This document shows positions 53,402 through 61,415 of a DNA stretch of 64,000 nt, in pieces. Under the pieces are notes generated by a model that searched no databases, was not told the DNA's origin, and worked only from the letters and a program-made list of their open reading frames with translations. The stretch is from Lewinellaceae bacterium (GTDB taxonomy: Bacteria; Bacteroidota; Bacteroidia; Chitinophagales; Saprospiraceae). The stretch is from contig CANJPT010000003.1 of assembly GCA_947476195.1 (NCBI GenBank), positions 1-64,000 on the forward strand, read 5' to 3'. Positions within the stretch are counted from its first letter, which is position 1. Every line of letters begins with the position of its first letter. The position numbers were made by a program, and so were the translations under genes.

Positions 53402-53442
53402 AAAAAGATTCCCGGAGGCTTTGCCACACCGGGAATCTTTTT
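53402..53442 (+). terminator. Intrinsic terminator after the PorP/SprF gene
   Basis: AAAAAGATTCCCGG (53402-53415) and CCGGGAATCTTTTT (53429-53442) are perfect 14-bp complements with a 13-nt loop, ending in a T tract. Confidence 0.9.
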
Positions 53443-53543
53443 CATTTTTGCAACCCGCTATTTTCTTCATTGGGAGGCTTTTAATTCAAATAGTTTTGAG
53501 CTAAACTTCCTAACGTTCATTTTAAGAAACCGATTCTAACGTT

Positions 53544-54026
53544 ATGTTTGGTAATTCAAAAGAAACTGAAGACTCCAGGAAACCCGTAACCACCTCGCCT
53601 ACAGGCGCAATCAACGCGCTGGTGAAAGGAACCGTTATAGATGGTACCATTCGCTGTGACAACGATCTGCGGGTGGACGGCACTATCAAAGGAAATCTTA
53701 GCTGCCAAAGTAAGGTCATCATCGGGCCTACCGGGATTGTAGAGGGCGAAATCCGTTGCCAAAATGCTGTCATTGAAGGCCGCTTTAAAGGCAAATTATT
53801 CGTCACCGAACTCCTTAATGTACGAGAAAGTGCTGAGGTAGACGGGGAAATCATAACCAACAAACTCGTTGTTCAGAGTGGTGCCAAATTCAATGTAGCC
53901 TGTAAAATGGAACTGGGCGCCTCGAACAATGGTACTGTGAAACACTTTGATATCAAATCCGCTACAGATGCCACGAGTACCACAGCCAAAGTTGTCACCG
54001 CAGGAAAGGCGGAAGTCAGCAATTAA
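53544..54026 (+). CDS. Bactofilin
   Basis: The product is 160 residues. The bactofilin beta-helix is clear: GTIRCDNDLRVDGTIKGNLS, then KVIIGPTGIVEGEIRCQNAV, and similar short-strand rungs (EGRFKGKL; EVDGEIITNKL). Bactofilins polymerise into cytoskeletal filaments on the membrane and help shape cells and anchor proteins. The last 59 nt overlap the AtpZ-like gene in a different frame. This bactofilin-atpZ order is common near ATP synthase genes in Bacteroidota. Confidence 0.92.
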   Translation: MFGNSKETEDSRKPVTTSPTGAINALVKGTVIDGTIRCDNDLRVDGTIKGNLSCQSKVIIGPTGIVEGEIRCQNAVIEGRFKGKLFVTELLNVRESAEVDGEIITNKLVVQSGAKFNVACKMELGASNNGTVKHFDIKSATDATSTTAKVVTAGKAEVSN

Positions 54027-54213
54027 AGCTACTGCCCGGTATAGCGGCATGGCCATCCAATTATTTGGAGCTTGTCTGCTTGGTGCATACCTCGGACGAT
54101 GGCTGGATGCGTGGATGGGATTAGAACGTCCTCTGTGGGCCGTATTTCTCACCATATTCTTTATGATCGCATCGCTTTATCTGATTTACAAACAATTACT
54201 GAACGACAAATAA
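53968..54213 (+). CDS. AtpZ/AtpI-family membrane protein
   Basis: The product is 81 residues starting MPRVPQPKLSPQERRKSAIK, followed by two membrane segments (MAIQLFGACLLGAYLGRWLD; LWAVFLTIFFMIASLYLIYK). This matches AtpZ, a small accessory of F-type ATP synthases that can import Mg/Ca. The start lies inside the bactofilin gene, overlapping it by 59 nt; an earlier ATG at 53947 is possible. A terminator follows at once (54219-54254). The expected atpB does not follow in the window. Confidence 0.8.
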   Translation: MPRVPQPKLSPQERRKSAIKATARYSGMAIQLFGACLLGAYLGRWLDAWMGLERPLWAVFLTIFFMIASLYLIYKQLLNDK

Positions 54214-54218
54214 AACCG

Positions 54219-54254
54219 AACCGTCCCAGCGCTTAAAGCCCGGGACGGTTTTTT
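54219..54254 (+). terminator. Intrinsic terminator after atpZ
   Basis: AACCGTCCC (54219-54227) pairs with GGGACGGTT (54242-54250), loop 14 nt, followed by a run of T up to 54254. It separates the AtpZ-like gene from the next membrane protein. Confidence 0.85.
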
Positions 54255-54261
54255 CAAACCT

Positions 54262-54642
54262 ATGAGCCCAAGATCTTTTTTTAAAAGCCTTTTTTTTGTC
54301 GCAGTAGGCGCGTCACTTGTTTTAGCTATACTCCATTTTTTTGCACCTCCGGCGGCAGAACACTGGAGGTTTTCAATCGGTTCAGTGCTACTTTTTTCCC
54401 TGGTGTGTACAGGACTTTTTTATGCAGGGACAAGCACTGCGCAAAGCAAAAATAAATTTGCCTTTACCAACCTTGTCTCGGTTTCCGTATTTGGAAAAAT
54501 GGTAGTGGCTATGGCAGCTTTGTTTGTTTATCAGCAAGTGGCTATACCTACTAATCAATGGTTTGTAGGTATATTTTTGATGTGCTACGTGGTATTTACT
54601 GCATTTGAGGTTTGGTTTATGACTAAATTGGCTAAGACTTAG
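54262..54642 (+). CDS. Small four-helix membrane protein, AtpI-like context
   Basis: The product is 126 residues with four likely membrane segments (about 9-25, 40-57, 66-85, 100-118; e.g. FFVAVGASLVLAILHFFA and FVGIFLMCYVVFTAFEVWFM). I do not recognise a domain. In Bacteroidota a protein of this size and layout commonly sits between atpZ and atpB, so an ATP synthase assembly role is a reasonable guess. Here atpB does not follow; instead a hairpin and a DinB-family gene come next. It starts 7 nt after the atpZ terminator. Confidence 0.65.
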   Translation: MSPRSFFKSLFFVAVGASLVLAILHFFAPPAAEHWRFSIGSVLLFSLVCTGLFYAGTSTAQSKNKFAFTNLVSVSVFGKMVVAMAALFVYQQVAIPTNQWFVGIFLMCYVVFTAFEVWFMTKLAKT

Positions 54643-54672
54643 GGACGGTGCACGGTCCACCGTAAACCGTCC
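54643..54672. repeat. Hairpin of CCGTAAACCGTCCA words
   Basis: GGACGGT (54643-54649) pairs with ACCGTCC (54666-54672). The gap 54643-54689 is made almost entirely of the words ACGGT, CCGTCCA and ACCGTAA. It begins directly at the stop codon at 54642, the same gap-filling layout as the GTCATT arrays but with a different word. Confidence 0.6.
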
Positions 54673-54689
54673 ACCGTAAACCGTAAAAA

Positions 54690-55202
54690 ATGAAACGGCC
54701 CAAAAAAGGCGAGTTCGCCCAATTTTACGAAGCTTATCTACAGGCGGTCCCCTCCCGGGGTACAGCCCAAAGCCTGTTGAAAAAAACCTTCAAAGAGGCG
54801 CAGCAATTGCTCGGTAACCTCCCCGAAGAGATGGGTGATCATGCCTATGAGTCGGGCAAATGGACCCTCAAACAAGTACTCATTCATGTCATTGATGCGG
54901 AACGCGTGTTCGCTTTTCGTGCTTTATGGGGTATCCGGGGCGACCGCGCCCCTTTGCCGGGATTCAATCAGAATTTCTGGATGGAGGAAGCAAGGGTAGA
55001 CGAGCGCAGTATCAAAGATTTACTGAAAGAATGGAAAACGGTGCGGGAAAACACCCTTATACTTGCCGCACAATGTACCGAAGCACAATCTCAATTCCTG
55101 ATCACGGCCAGCAATTGGAAAGTCTCCGTACGCGCACTTTTTTTTATCATCATCGGGCATCAGTTGCACCATATCAGGGTCCTTCGGGAGCGGTATTTAT
55201 AA
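54690..55202 (+). CDS. DinB-family protein
   Basis: The product is 170 residues of four-helix-bundle type. The metal-binding histidines fit DinB/YfiT: WTLKQVLIHVIDAERVFAFR (first His) and IIIGHQLHHIRVLRERYL (two His near the C-terminus). The family includes metal-dependent thiol-S-transferase-like and uncharacterised stress proteins; no function is known for this one. It starts with ATG at 54690, just after the CCGTAAA word repeat. Confidence 0.85.
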   Translation: MKRPKKGEFAQFYEAYLQAVPSRGTAQSLLKKTFKEAQQLLGNLPEEMGDHAYESGKWTLKQVLIHVIDAERVFAFRALWGIRGDRAPLPGFNQNFWMEEARVDERSIKDLLKEWKTVRENTLILAAQCTEAQSQFLITASNWKVSVRALFFIIIGHQLHHIRVLRERYL

Positions 55203-55417
55203 TTTTTTGTCAGACTATTGCACATTTTGACATTAGTCATGATCTAGCAAATAATTAAGAAAACAAAGGTGGCACTCCAAAAGCTTCATAAATCAATCGT
55301 TGAAACTTTTTGCTGAGATAACTGGTTGGAAATGTTTAAAAAAGTCATGTGCCCAGTAATTAGATTTATGGAAAATTGCCGACTTTGCACTCAATTAAGA
55401 GATTAATCAACTTTTCC

Positions 55418-57241
55418 ATGTTTGACGAACGGCTATTCGATTACCTCCACGACCAACTCCAAAACAACCCACTCGACCAGGCTTTTGGCCAAAAAATAGC
55501 CGGTGAATGGCGATATTTTTCCAGCGCCGAAATGGTCGCACTCGTCAATCGAACCAGTGTTGGCCTGCTCCGGCTCGGTCTGCAACCCGGCGATAAAGTC
55601 TCCACCGCCGTTTACCAAACCACCCCTGAATGGGTAGCACTTGACTACGCCATGCTCCAGATCGGGGTGATCAATGTGCCCATGTACCCCACCATTAGTT
55701 CCCGGGAGTATGTGTACATTTTAAATGAGTCAGAAGCGAAATACTGCATTGTTGGCGAAGGCGATCTGTTGAATAAAGTCCAGGCCGCAAAAGAAAACGT
55801 TCCAGGCTTGAAGGAGATTTTTACGTTTCATCAACAGCCAGGTGTTCGTTGTTGGACCGAATTATGGGGACCAGAAAATGGGGACCTTTCAGCAGTCGCA
55901 CAAATAAAAAATAGTATAAAGCCGGATGATCTGGCCACCATCATCTATACTTCCGGTACCACGGGCAATCCAAAAGGGGTGATGCTTTCGCACCGCAATA
56001 TCACTTTTAATGTAGAACAGGTTGGAAAACTCGTACCCATTGTCGCCAAGGATAGGGTGCTTAGTTTCCTCCCGGTCAGTCACGTGTACGAACGGGTGGC
56101 CGTGTATCTTTTTACAGCCACCGGTGCCAGCGTTTCATTCACAGGAACCGACAACCTGGGTGGTGAAACGGGCGATTTTCAGGCCATAAAACCGCATTTT
56201 TTCACTTGTGTGCCACGTTTGTTGGAAAAAGTATACGACAGGATCTACAACAAAGGGCTGGAGCTTACCGGGCCCAAACGCTGGCTTTTCTTCTGGGCCA
56301 TGAACCTAGCCGAGGACTGGAATTTTGACAAAAAATATACGGGCTGGAAGGGTTTTCAATGGAAGATCGCCGACCGTCTCATTTTCTCCAAATGGCGGGC
56401 AGGACTCGGCGGGTGCGTGAAAGGCCTCAGTACGGGTGCAAGTGCATGTCCAATGCGTGTGTTGCGTACCTTCAATGCTGCCGGCATCCCGGTGCGGGAA
56501 CTCTATGGACTAAGTGAGGTGGCACCAGGATTGACTGTAAACGGATTTGGCCCAAAGGAAGCCATGCTTGGTACAGTCGGTACAGCCATAGATGGGGTAG
56601 AACTGCGCATAGAAGAAGGCACAGATTACCGTCCCGGAGAAGGCGAAATTTTCGCCAAAACCCCTGGTCTAATGCTTGGTTACTATAAAAACCCGGAGCA
56701 AACCCTTGAGGTTATCCGGGAGATCAACGGTGAGCGCTGGTTTACCACCGGAGATGTCGGAACCTTTGTAACAGGTCTCGATGGACGCCGGTTTTTGAAA
56801 ATTACCGATCGCAAAAAAGAACTTTTAAAAACCAGTGGTGGCAAATACGTAGCCCCGACTCCCATTGAATCCATACTCAAAGAACACCACCTGGTGGAGC
56901 AAGCCATGGTGGTTGGCGAGAACAGGAAGTTTGTCTCCGTGCTTATCATACCCTCCATGGAAGGTCTTCAGGACTGGTGCAAAAAACACGGGGTAACCTG
57001 GACAAGCCTGGAGCAAATGATTGAAAATCCGCAAGTGCTACATCGTTACGAAATGCTGTTGGAACGCGTAAATCCAAATTTTAGCCATGTGGATCAGCTC
57101 AAAAAATTTGCGCTCGTAGCATCCTCCTGGGATGCGATAAAAGCCGACGGTTCGGAGGCGGAACTCACCCCAACCTTGAAAATGAAGCGCCGGGTAATCC
57201 TTCAAAAATGCAGTAAGCAGATTGAGGAAATGTATCGTTGA
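55418..57241 (+). CDS. Long-chain acyl-CoA synthetase
   Basis: The product is 607 residues from the ATG at 55418 (MFDERLFDYLHDQLQ). Adenylate-forming motifs are complete: ATIIYTSGTTGNPKGVMLSH, VRELYGLSEVAPGL, RWFTTGDVGTFV and TDRKKELLKTSGGKYVAP. It activates fatty acids with ATP and CoA. The substrate chain length is not readable. The upstream TTG at 55376 would add 14 residues that do not fit the family. It is convergent with the gene at 57356. Confidence 0.93.
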   Translation: MFDERLFDYLHDQLQNNPLDQAFGQKIAGEWRYFSSAEMVALVNRTSVGLLRLGLQPGDKVSTAVYQTTPEWVALDYAMLQIGVINVPMYPTISSREYVYILNESEAKYCIVGEGDLLNKVQAAKENVPGLKEIFTFHQQPGVRCWTELWGPENGDLSAVAQIKNSIKPDDLATIIYTSGTTGNPKGVMLSHRNITFNVEQVGKLVPIVAKDRVLSFLPVSHVYERVAVYLFTATGASVSFTGTDNLGGETGDFQAIKPHFFTCVPRLLEKVYDRIYNKGLELTGPKRWLFFWAMNLAEDWNFDKKYTGWKGFQWKIADRLIFSKWRAGLGGCVKGLSTGASACPMRVLRTFNAAGIPVRELYGLSEVAPGLTVNGFGPKEAMLGTVGTAIDGVELRIEEGTDYRPGEGEIFAKTPGLMLGYYKNPEQTLEVIREINGERWFTTGDVGTFVTGLDGRRFLKITDRKKELLKTSGGKYVAPTPIESILKEHHLVEQAMVVGENRKFVSVLIIPSMEGLQDWCKKHGVTWTSLEQMIENPQVLHRYEMLLERVNPNFSHVDQLKKFALVASSWDAIKADGSEAELTPTLKMKRRVILQKCSKQIEEMYR

Positions 57242-57355
57242 TGGACGATTTGACTTGAGACTTGATTTAGCAAGTGTATGATCTTCAATATTTTAGGGTG
57301 AAATTCATATCTAAAGTCAAGCTGTTCTTAACCTGGAGTACGATCAGTCCACTGC

Positions 57356-57841
57356 TCAATTGAAAAGCGAATCATAAGGATTTTGATCCTTTTTGGGCTG
57401 CTCTTTTCCCGGTTCAACAGGGAGTTCTGATATTTCAGTCTCCTGTTGAAAACTCCGTTTGGGCGTGCTTTCCAATTCTTCAAAGTCAACAAAACCTGTT
57501 TCCTCCTGTGGGTTTTCAGGTTCGCTAAATTGGCGGCGCAATTGCTCCATTTTGCGGTAGCCGATCGCTTTCAATAAAAGATAAAGCGAGAAAAATGGGA
57601 ATACAAGTCCCGCAAATGCAAGGGATATCAGGGCGCTTAATGGGTTTGTTTCCAAGCTTTTTACCCAACTTTTTATCGTGTCAGGAAATACCCGCCAGTT
57701 GATGATAAGCGCAAGAACTAACAAAGCAGGAGCCGCCCAAAGCAGCAAATAATACAGCCCCTGTAAAAGGTAGTAGCCTCCTGCAAAGATAAGTACCGAG
57801 AAAATAAGGCAGCCCAAACCACCGCCGGGAAACTGGTTCAT
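57356..57841 (-). CDS. Small membrane protein with acidic tail
   Basis: The product is 161 residues starting MNQFPGGGLGCLIFSVLIFA. Two to three membrane segments (about 7-45 as a hairpin, about 72-95) are followed by a charged cytoplasmic tail rich in Glu and Pro (FSEPENPQEETGFVDFEELE). No known domain is recognised. The frame is open to 57874 with an alternative ATG. It is the last gene of a minus-strand run after the EVE protein gene. Confidence 0.6.
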   Translation of the reverse strand: MNQFPGGGLGCLIFSVLIFAGGYYLLQGLYYLLLWAAPALLVLALIINWRVFPDTIKSWVKSLETNPLSALISLAFAGLVFPFFSLYLLLKAIGYRKMEQLRRQFSEPENPQEETGFVDFEELESTPKRSFQQETEISELPVEPGKEQPKKDQNPYDSLFN

Positions 57842-57877
57842 AGTACGGCCGCCCGTAGAATAATTATACATCATGGC

Positions 57878-58291
57878 TCAAAGGTGGGTCTCTCCCATGG
57901 TCAATATGATAGAAAATTCGTCGGAAGACACGGGCATTACCGACAAACGTGCGTTACGGACCAAAAGTAGTTGTTGCAGATCGGGGTTTGCCTTGATTTC
58001 CGCGAGGGTAACCGGGCGCACGAAAGGCTTAACTGGTTGTAGTTCTACACAGGACCAGTCACCAGATTCCGCCGTGGGGTCAGGATAATACTCCCGCGAC
58101 ACTTGGGCAACTGCTACGACCGAAAGACCAATATTGGAATGGTAAAAAAAGCAAAGGTCACCGACTTTCATGGCGCGCAGATTGTTGCGTGCCTGGTAGT
58201 TGCGCACACCATCCCAACGGCCGGTGCCTTCTGTTACGAGTTGGTCGTAGCTGTATACGTCGGGTTCAGATTTTACTAGCCAGTAGTTCAT
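57878..58291 (-). CDS. EVE-domain protein
   Basis: The product is 137 residues starting MNYWLVKSEPDVYSYDQLVT. The EVE/thymocyte nuclear protein 1 pattern is clear: WLVKSEP, WDGVRNYQARNNLRAMKVGD, FYHSN and GLSVVAVAQVSREYYPDPT. EVE domains bind modified bases in DNA or RNA and are PUA-related. The family is widespread and usually a housekeeping gene of unclear role. The reading frame is open to 58375, but the ATG at 58291 matches the conserved start. The next gene's stop is close by. Confidence 0.9.
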   Translation of the reverse strand: MNYWLVKSEPDVYSYDQLVTEGTGRWDGVRNYQARNNLRAMKVGDLCFFYHSNIGLSVVAVAQVSREYYPDPTAESGDWSCVELQPVKPFVRPVTLAEIKANPDLQQLLLVRNARLSVMPVSSDEFSIILTMGETHL

Positions 58292-58438
58292 GTGTTGGTG
58301 ATTGGTATAGAAAAAGCAGAGTGGTTTTGAACAACAAAAGATTTTAGTCAATGGAGAATCAGACATCTGCATCACTCAAATCATTCAAATCACTTTAATC
58401 AGAGTTTATATTGGTGATTGGTTGGTTGTTTTTTGATT

Positions 58439-59347
58439 TCACATTTTCATTCTGGGGTGGTAAAGGTAGATCGTCTCTTTGAGGTACTCGGTGTCGAGGT
58501 GGGTGTAAATCTCTGTGGTGGTGATACTCTCGTGTCCGAGCATGTCCTGCACCGCTTTAAGATCCGCGCCGCCTTCTACCAGATGCGTGGCAAAGGTGTG
58601 TCGGAAGGTGTGTGGGCTGATGTTCTTGACGATCCCTGCTTTTGCAGCGAATTCTTTGACCAGAAGAAAGACCATTACCCGACTCATCCGACCGCCGCGG
58701 CGATTGAGAAAAACGATGTTTTCTGCTTCTTTTTTGATGTTTTCCTGTAAACTTCGGACGTTTTCGAGGTAGATCTTTAAATACTTCACGGCTTCTGCGC
58801 CGATCGGTACCAGTCGTTCTTTGTTGTTTTTGCCCACTACTTTTAAGAAGTTGGCTTCGAGGAAAAGCTGCGTTAAGCGAAGGTTGACCAACTCGCTCAC
58901 CCGCAGTCCGCAGGCGTATAGCATCTCCAGCATGGCGCGGTTGCGCTGGCCTTGCGGATCAGAAAGATCCATGGCATTCAGCAAAGCCTGTACTTCATGT
59001 ACGCTCAGCACTTCCGGGATCTTACGCCGCATCCGTGGACTTTCAAGCAGTTCTGTCGGGTCATCATCAAGCATATCCTCCACCAGCAAATACTTGTAAA
59101 ACGCCCGCAAACCCGAGATCATCCGGGCCTGGGTGCTGGCTTCAAGCCCCAATCGATTGGCCCATAGAATAAACTGCGTCAGGTCATCTGATTTAACCGC
59201 GAGTGGCGGCAGCACACGACCTTCCAATTCAAGCCATTGCAGGAATTTTCCCACATCATTGAGGTAAGCCTCGATGGTATGGTGGCTCATAGAACGCTCC
59301 AGAAGGAGGTAATCGCGGAAGGATCGTATGGCGGCTGGCCAGTTCAT
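58439..59347 (-). CDS. xerD: Site-specific tyrosine recombinase XerD
   Basis: The product is 302 residues starting MNWPAAIRSFRDYLLLERS, matching XerD length. Catalytic residues are visible: Arg in LYACGLRVSELVNL, His-Arg in SPHTFRHTFATHLVEGG, His in LGHESITTTEIYTHLD, and the Tyr in the same stretch. XerC/XerD resolve chromosome dimers at dif. Longer readings start at 59440, but the ATG at 59347 is the family start. XerC is not in the window. On its 5' side lies a truncated gene end on the opposite strand. Confidence 0.95.
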   Translation of the reverse strand: MNWPAAIRSFRDYLLLERSMSHHTIEAYLNDVGKFLQWLELEGRVLPPLAVKSDDLTQFILWANRLGLEASTQARMISGLRAFYKYLLVEDMLDDDPTELLESPRMRRKIPEVLSVHEVQALLNAMDLSDPQGQRNRAMLEMLYACGLRVSELVNLRLTQLFLEANFLKVVGKNNKERLVPIGAEAVKYLKIYLENVRSLQENIKKEAENIVFLNRRGGRMSRVMVFLLVKEFAAKAGIVKNISPHTFRHTFATHLVEGGADLKAVQDMLGHESITTTEIYTHLDTEYLKETIYLYHPRMKM

Positions 59348-59365
59348 AGCGGCGAAGGTAAGCAG

Positions 59366-59509
59366 CCGCAACACTTTGCAATCGACCTGGGACTGGGCTA
59401 CGGTGTTTTTACAACAAAAAATGAGTACGATACAGGACAAGGTACATCAAAACAGGAAGACAGCAGGGGTGGCGTGACCCTCGAGATAGGCTTCACGGCT
59501 TTCTTGTAA
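59366..59509 (+). pseudogene. 3' remnant of an outer-membrane beta-barrel gene
   Basis: The frame ends in DLGLGYGVFTTKNEYDTGQG, then a Gly-Gly strand (GGVTLEIGFTAFL) and a stop at 59507-59509, a typical last-two-strand ending of a barrel protein. Upstream, the frame only runs into the antisense of xerD, so the 5' part of the gene is missing. A strong terminator (59538-59569) follows, as expected for the gene's own 3' end. The left boundary is approximate. Confidence 0.5.
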
Positions 59510-59537
59510 TGTTCGGTAATTCTAAGACCGTAAAAGG

Positions 59538-59569
59538 GGCTTGGCGCAAGGTGCGCCAAGCCTTTTTTT
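59538..59569 (+). terminator. Intrinsic terminator after the barrel-gene remnant
   Basis: GGCTTGGCGCA (59538-59548) pairs with TGCGCCAAGCC (59552-59562), a perfect 11-bp stem with a 3-nt loop, followed by T7 (59563-59569). No intact plus-strand gene lies just upstream. Confidence 0.92.
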
Positions 59570-59621
59570 GTGCAAAGCAGTTAAGCCCGCGTTAATCGTG
59601 CAGGCAATGCCCCAGGGTTTC

Positions 59622-59629
59622 TACTTTTG
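59622..59629 (+). promoter_or_regulatory. Candidate -7 promoter element for the histidine kinase gene
   Basis: TACTTTTG fits TAnnTTTG. The -33 region is weak (GTG at the expected place). The 60-nt leader contains TTTTAAGT and ACTTAAAA, able to pair around a GC-rich loop. Confidence 0.4.
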
Positions 59630-59688
59630 CAGACGTTTTAAGTGTTGCAGACCTCGCAGGCCTGCCTTACTTAAAATATCCCTTATCT

Positions 59689-61161
59689 ATGAATCCACGC
59701 CGTATCAAACTTATTATCGGGCTTATGACACTGGCATTGGCTGGTATCATTTGCTTACAGATCTATTGGATCGGCTGGAACATCCGATTGAATGAGGAGC
59801 AGTTTGACAAAAACGTGTATGCTGCACTCAACCGTGTGGCGGGCAAACTCCAATACTATGAAGAAGTGCGGGTACTGGAAGCGCTCAATTCCTCCCGTGA
59901 TCAGGGTAGCGAGGCTACCCGAAACATCCGACGGGCCGCACAACAGCTCGAGAACGGATTTTCAAAACGCCGACTAAGCGCACAACAACCGGACAGCCTG
60001 CCGAACCCGGGTGATGGCGGGCAAGGTTTTGAAAGCAACGTAACCCTGTGGGAATACATGAAAGTAAGCCAGTTGGTGTACTCAAAACCCCTGGCTGAAC
60101 GGGTACCCCTGGATCTGCTGGCAAAATCTATACAGGAAGAAATTGAAAGCCGGGGCATTCGTTCCGCTTACCAATATGGCGTTTATTCCAAAGCCAGAGG
60201 TAGCTATGTCATTGTGAACGACCATTTCGTAGTAGAAGACAACGGCCCGCAAATTGCTCAGGGTGGTGCGCCCACCCTTTTCAACTCGCCGTACAAAGTA
60301 TCGCTTTTTACCCAGGACATCGAATCGCCGGGCGACCTGTCCCTTTATTTTCCCAACCGGACCAGTATCGTGCTGGGTTCTGCACTGGGCATGCTCTCCC
60401 TCTCGATCGTCTTCACCGGCATCGTGCTCTTTTGTTTTTGGTATACGATCAAAGTGATCTACCGCCAAAAACAACTTTCAGAGATGAAAACAGATTTCAT
60501 CAACAACATGACGCACGAGTTCAAAACCCCCATTGCAACCATCTCGCTCGCTGCCGACAGCATCGGAAGTCCCATGATCCTGGGCAATCCCGACAAGATC
60601 AAACGCTTCGTGGACATCATCCGACAAGAAAACCGCCGCATGAACAGCCAGGTTGAACGGGTGTTGCAAATGGCTCTGATCGACAAAAAAGATTTTGAAC
60701 TGAGCCTCAGCGACCTGAATCTTCATGAGGTGATCGAACAAGCGGTCAGCAATTTTAGCCTCCAGGTGGAACGGCGCGAAGGGATACTCCGAACGGATCT
60801 GCAAGCTACAAATCCCGTCATTGAAGGCGACTCTACCCACATTGCCAGCGTGATCCATAACCTCCTGGACAACGCCAACAAATACAGCCCTGATAAGCCT
60901 GATATTACCATAAGTACACGTACGGTACCCATGGGTGTGGAAATCACCGTGACCGACAAAGGAATGGGCATCGACAAAGAGGTGCGAAAACACATTTTCG
61001 ATAAATTCTACCGAGAACACACTGGCAATGTGCACGATGTAAAAGGCTTTGGACTCGGCCTTAGTTACGTGAAAGCAATAATGACCGCACACAAAGGGCT
61101 GGTGGATGTGCAAAGCGAGCCGGGAAAGGGGAGTAGTTTTGTGCTTACTTTTCCTGGTTGA
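59689..61161 (+). CDS. Membrane sensor histidine kinase
   Basis: The product is 490 residues: a first membrane segment (about 8-28, IGLMTLALAGIICLQIYWIG), a periplasmic sensor region of about 200 residues with no recognised domain, a second membrane segment (about 228-250), then HisKA with the phospho-accepting His at residue 276 (NNMTHEFKTPIATISLAA) and an HATPase domain (N-box NLLDNANKYSPDKP, DKGMGIDKE, KGFGLGLSYV). No response regulator is adjacent, so the partner lies elsewhere. Array 4 starts directly after its stop codon. Confidence 0.92.
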   Translation: MNPRRIKLIIGLMTLALAGIICLQIYWIGWNIRLNEEQFDKNVYAALNRVAGKLQYYEEVRVLEALNSSRDQGSEATRNIRRAAQQLENGFSKRRLSAQQPDSLPNPGDGGQGFESNVTLWEYMKVSQLVYSKPLAERVPLDLLAKSIQEEIESRGIRSAYQYGVYSKARGSYVIVNDHFVVEDNGPQIAQGGAPTLFNSPYKVSLFTQDIESPGDLSLYFPNRTSIVLGSALGMLSLSIVFTGIVLFCFWYTIKVIYRQKQLSEMKTDFINNMTHEFKTPIATISLAADSIGSPMILGNPDKIKRFVDIIRQENRRMNSQVERVLQMALIDKKDFELSLSDLNLHEVIEQAVSNFSLQVERREGILRTDLQATNPVIEGDSTHIASVIHNLLDNANKYSPDKPDITISTRTVPMGVEITVTDKGMGIDKEVRKHIFDKFYREHTGNVHDVKGFGLGLSYVKAIMTAHKGLVDVQSEPGKGSSFVLTFPG

Positions 61162-61162
61162 T

Positions 61163-61415
61163 TGTCATTAGTCATTAGAGTCATTGGGGTCATTGCTCTA
61201 ATGACCCCAATGACTCTAATGACCTAAATGACCAATGACTCTATTGACCTAAATGACTAATGACCTAAATGACTCTAATGACCTAAATGACTCTATTGAC
61301 CCCAATGACTCTAATGACCTAAATGACCAATGACTCTAATGACCTAAATGACCAATGACTCTAATGACCTAAATGACTCTATTGACCCCAATGACTCTAT
61401 TGACCTAAATGACCA
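61163..61415. repeat. Array 4 of GTCATT/AATGAC words, mirrored
   Basis: About four GTCATT copies (61163-61193) precede the turn GCTCT (about 61194-61198). About 28 AATGAC or ATTGAC copies follow, with TCT, CTA, CC and CA spacers, running to 61415. The array starts 1-2 nt after the kinase stop codon and its last unit runs into the ATG of the esterase gene at 61416. Long and short halves are reversed relative to array 1 on the plus strand, but both keep the order GTCATT, turn, AATGAC. Confidence 0.95.

Noticed and set aside
58418-58750. Plus-strand frames opposite xerD
   Set aside because: They mirror a fully conserved recombinase gene on the other strand.
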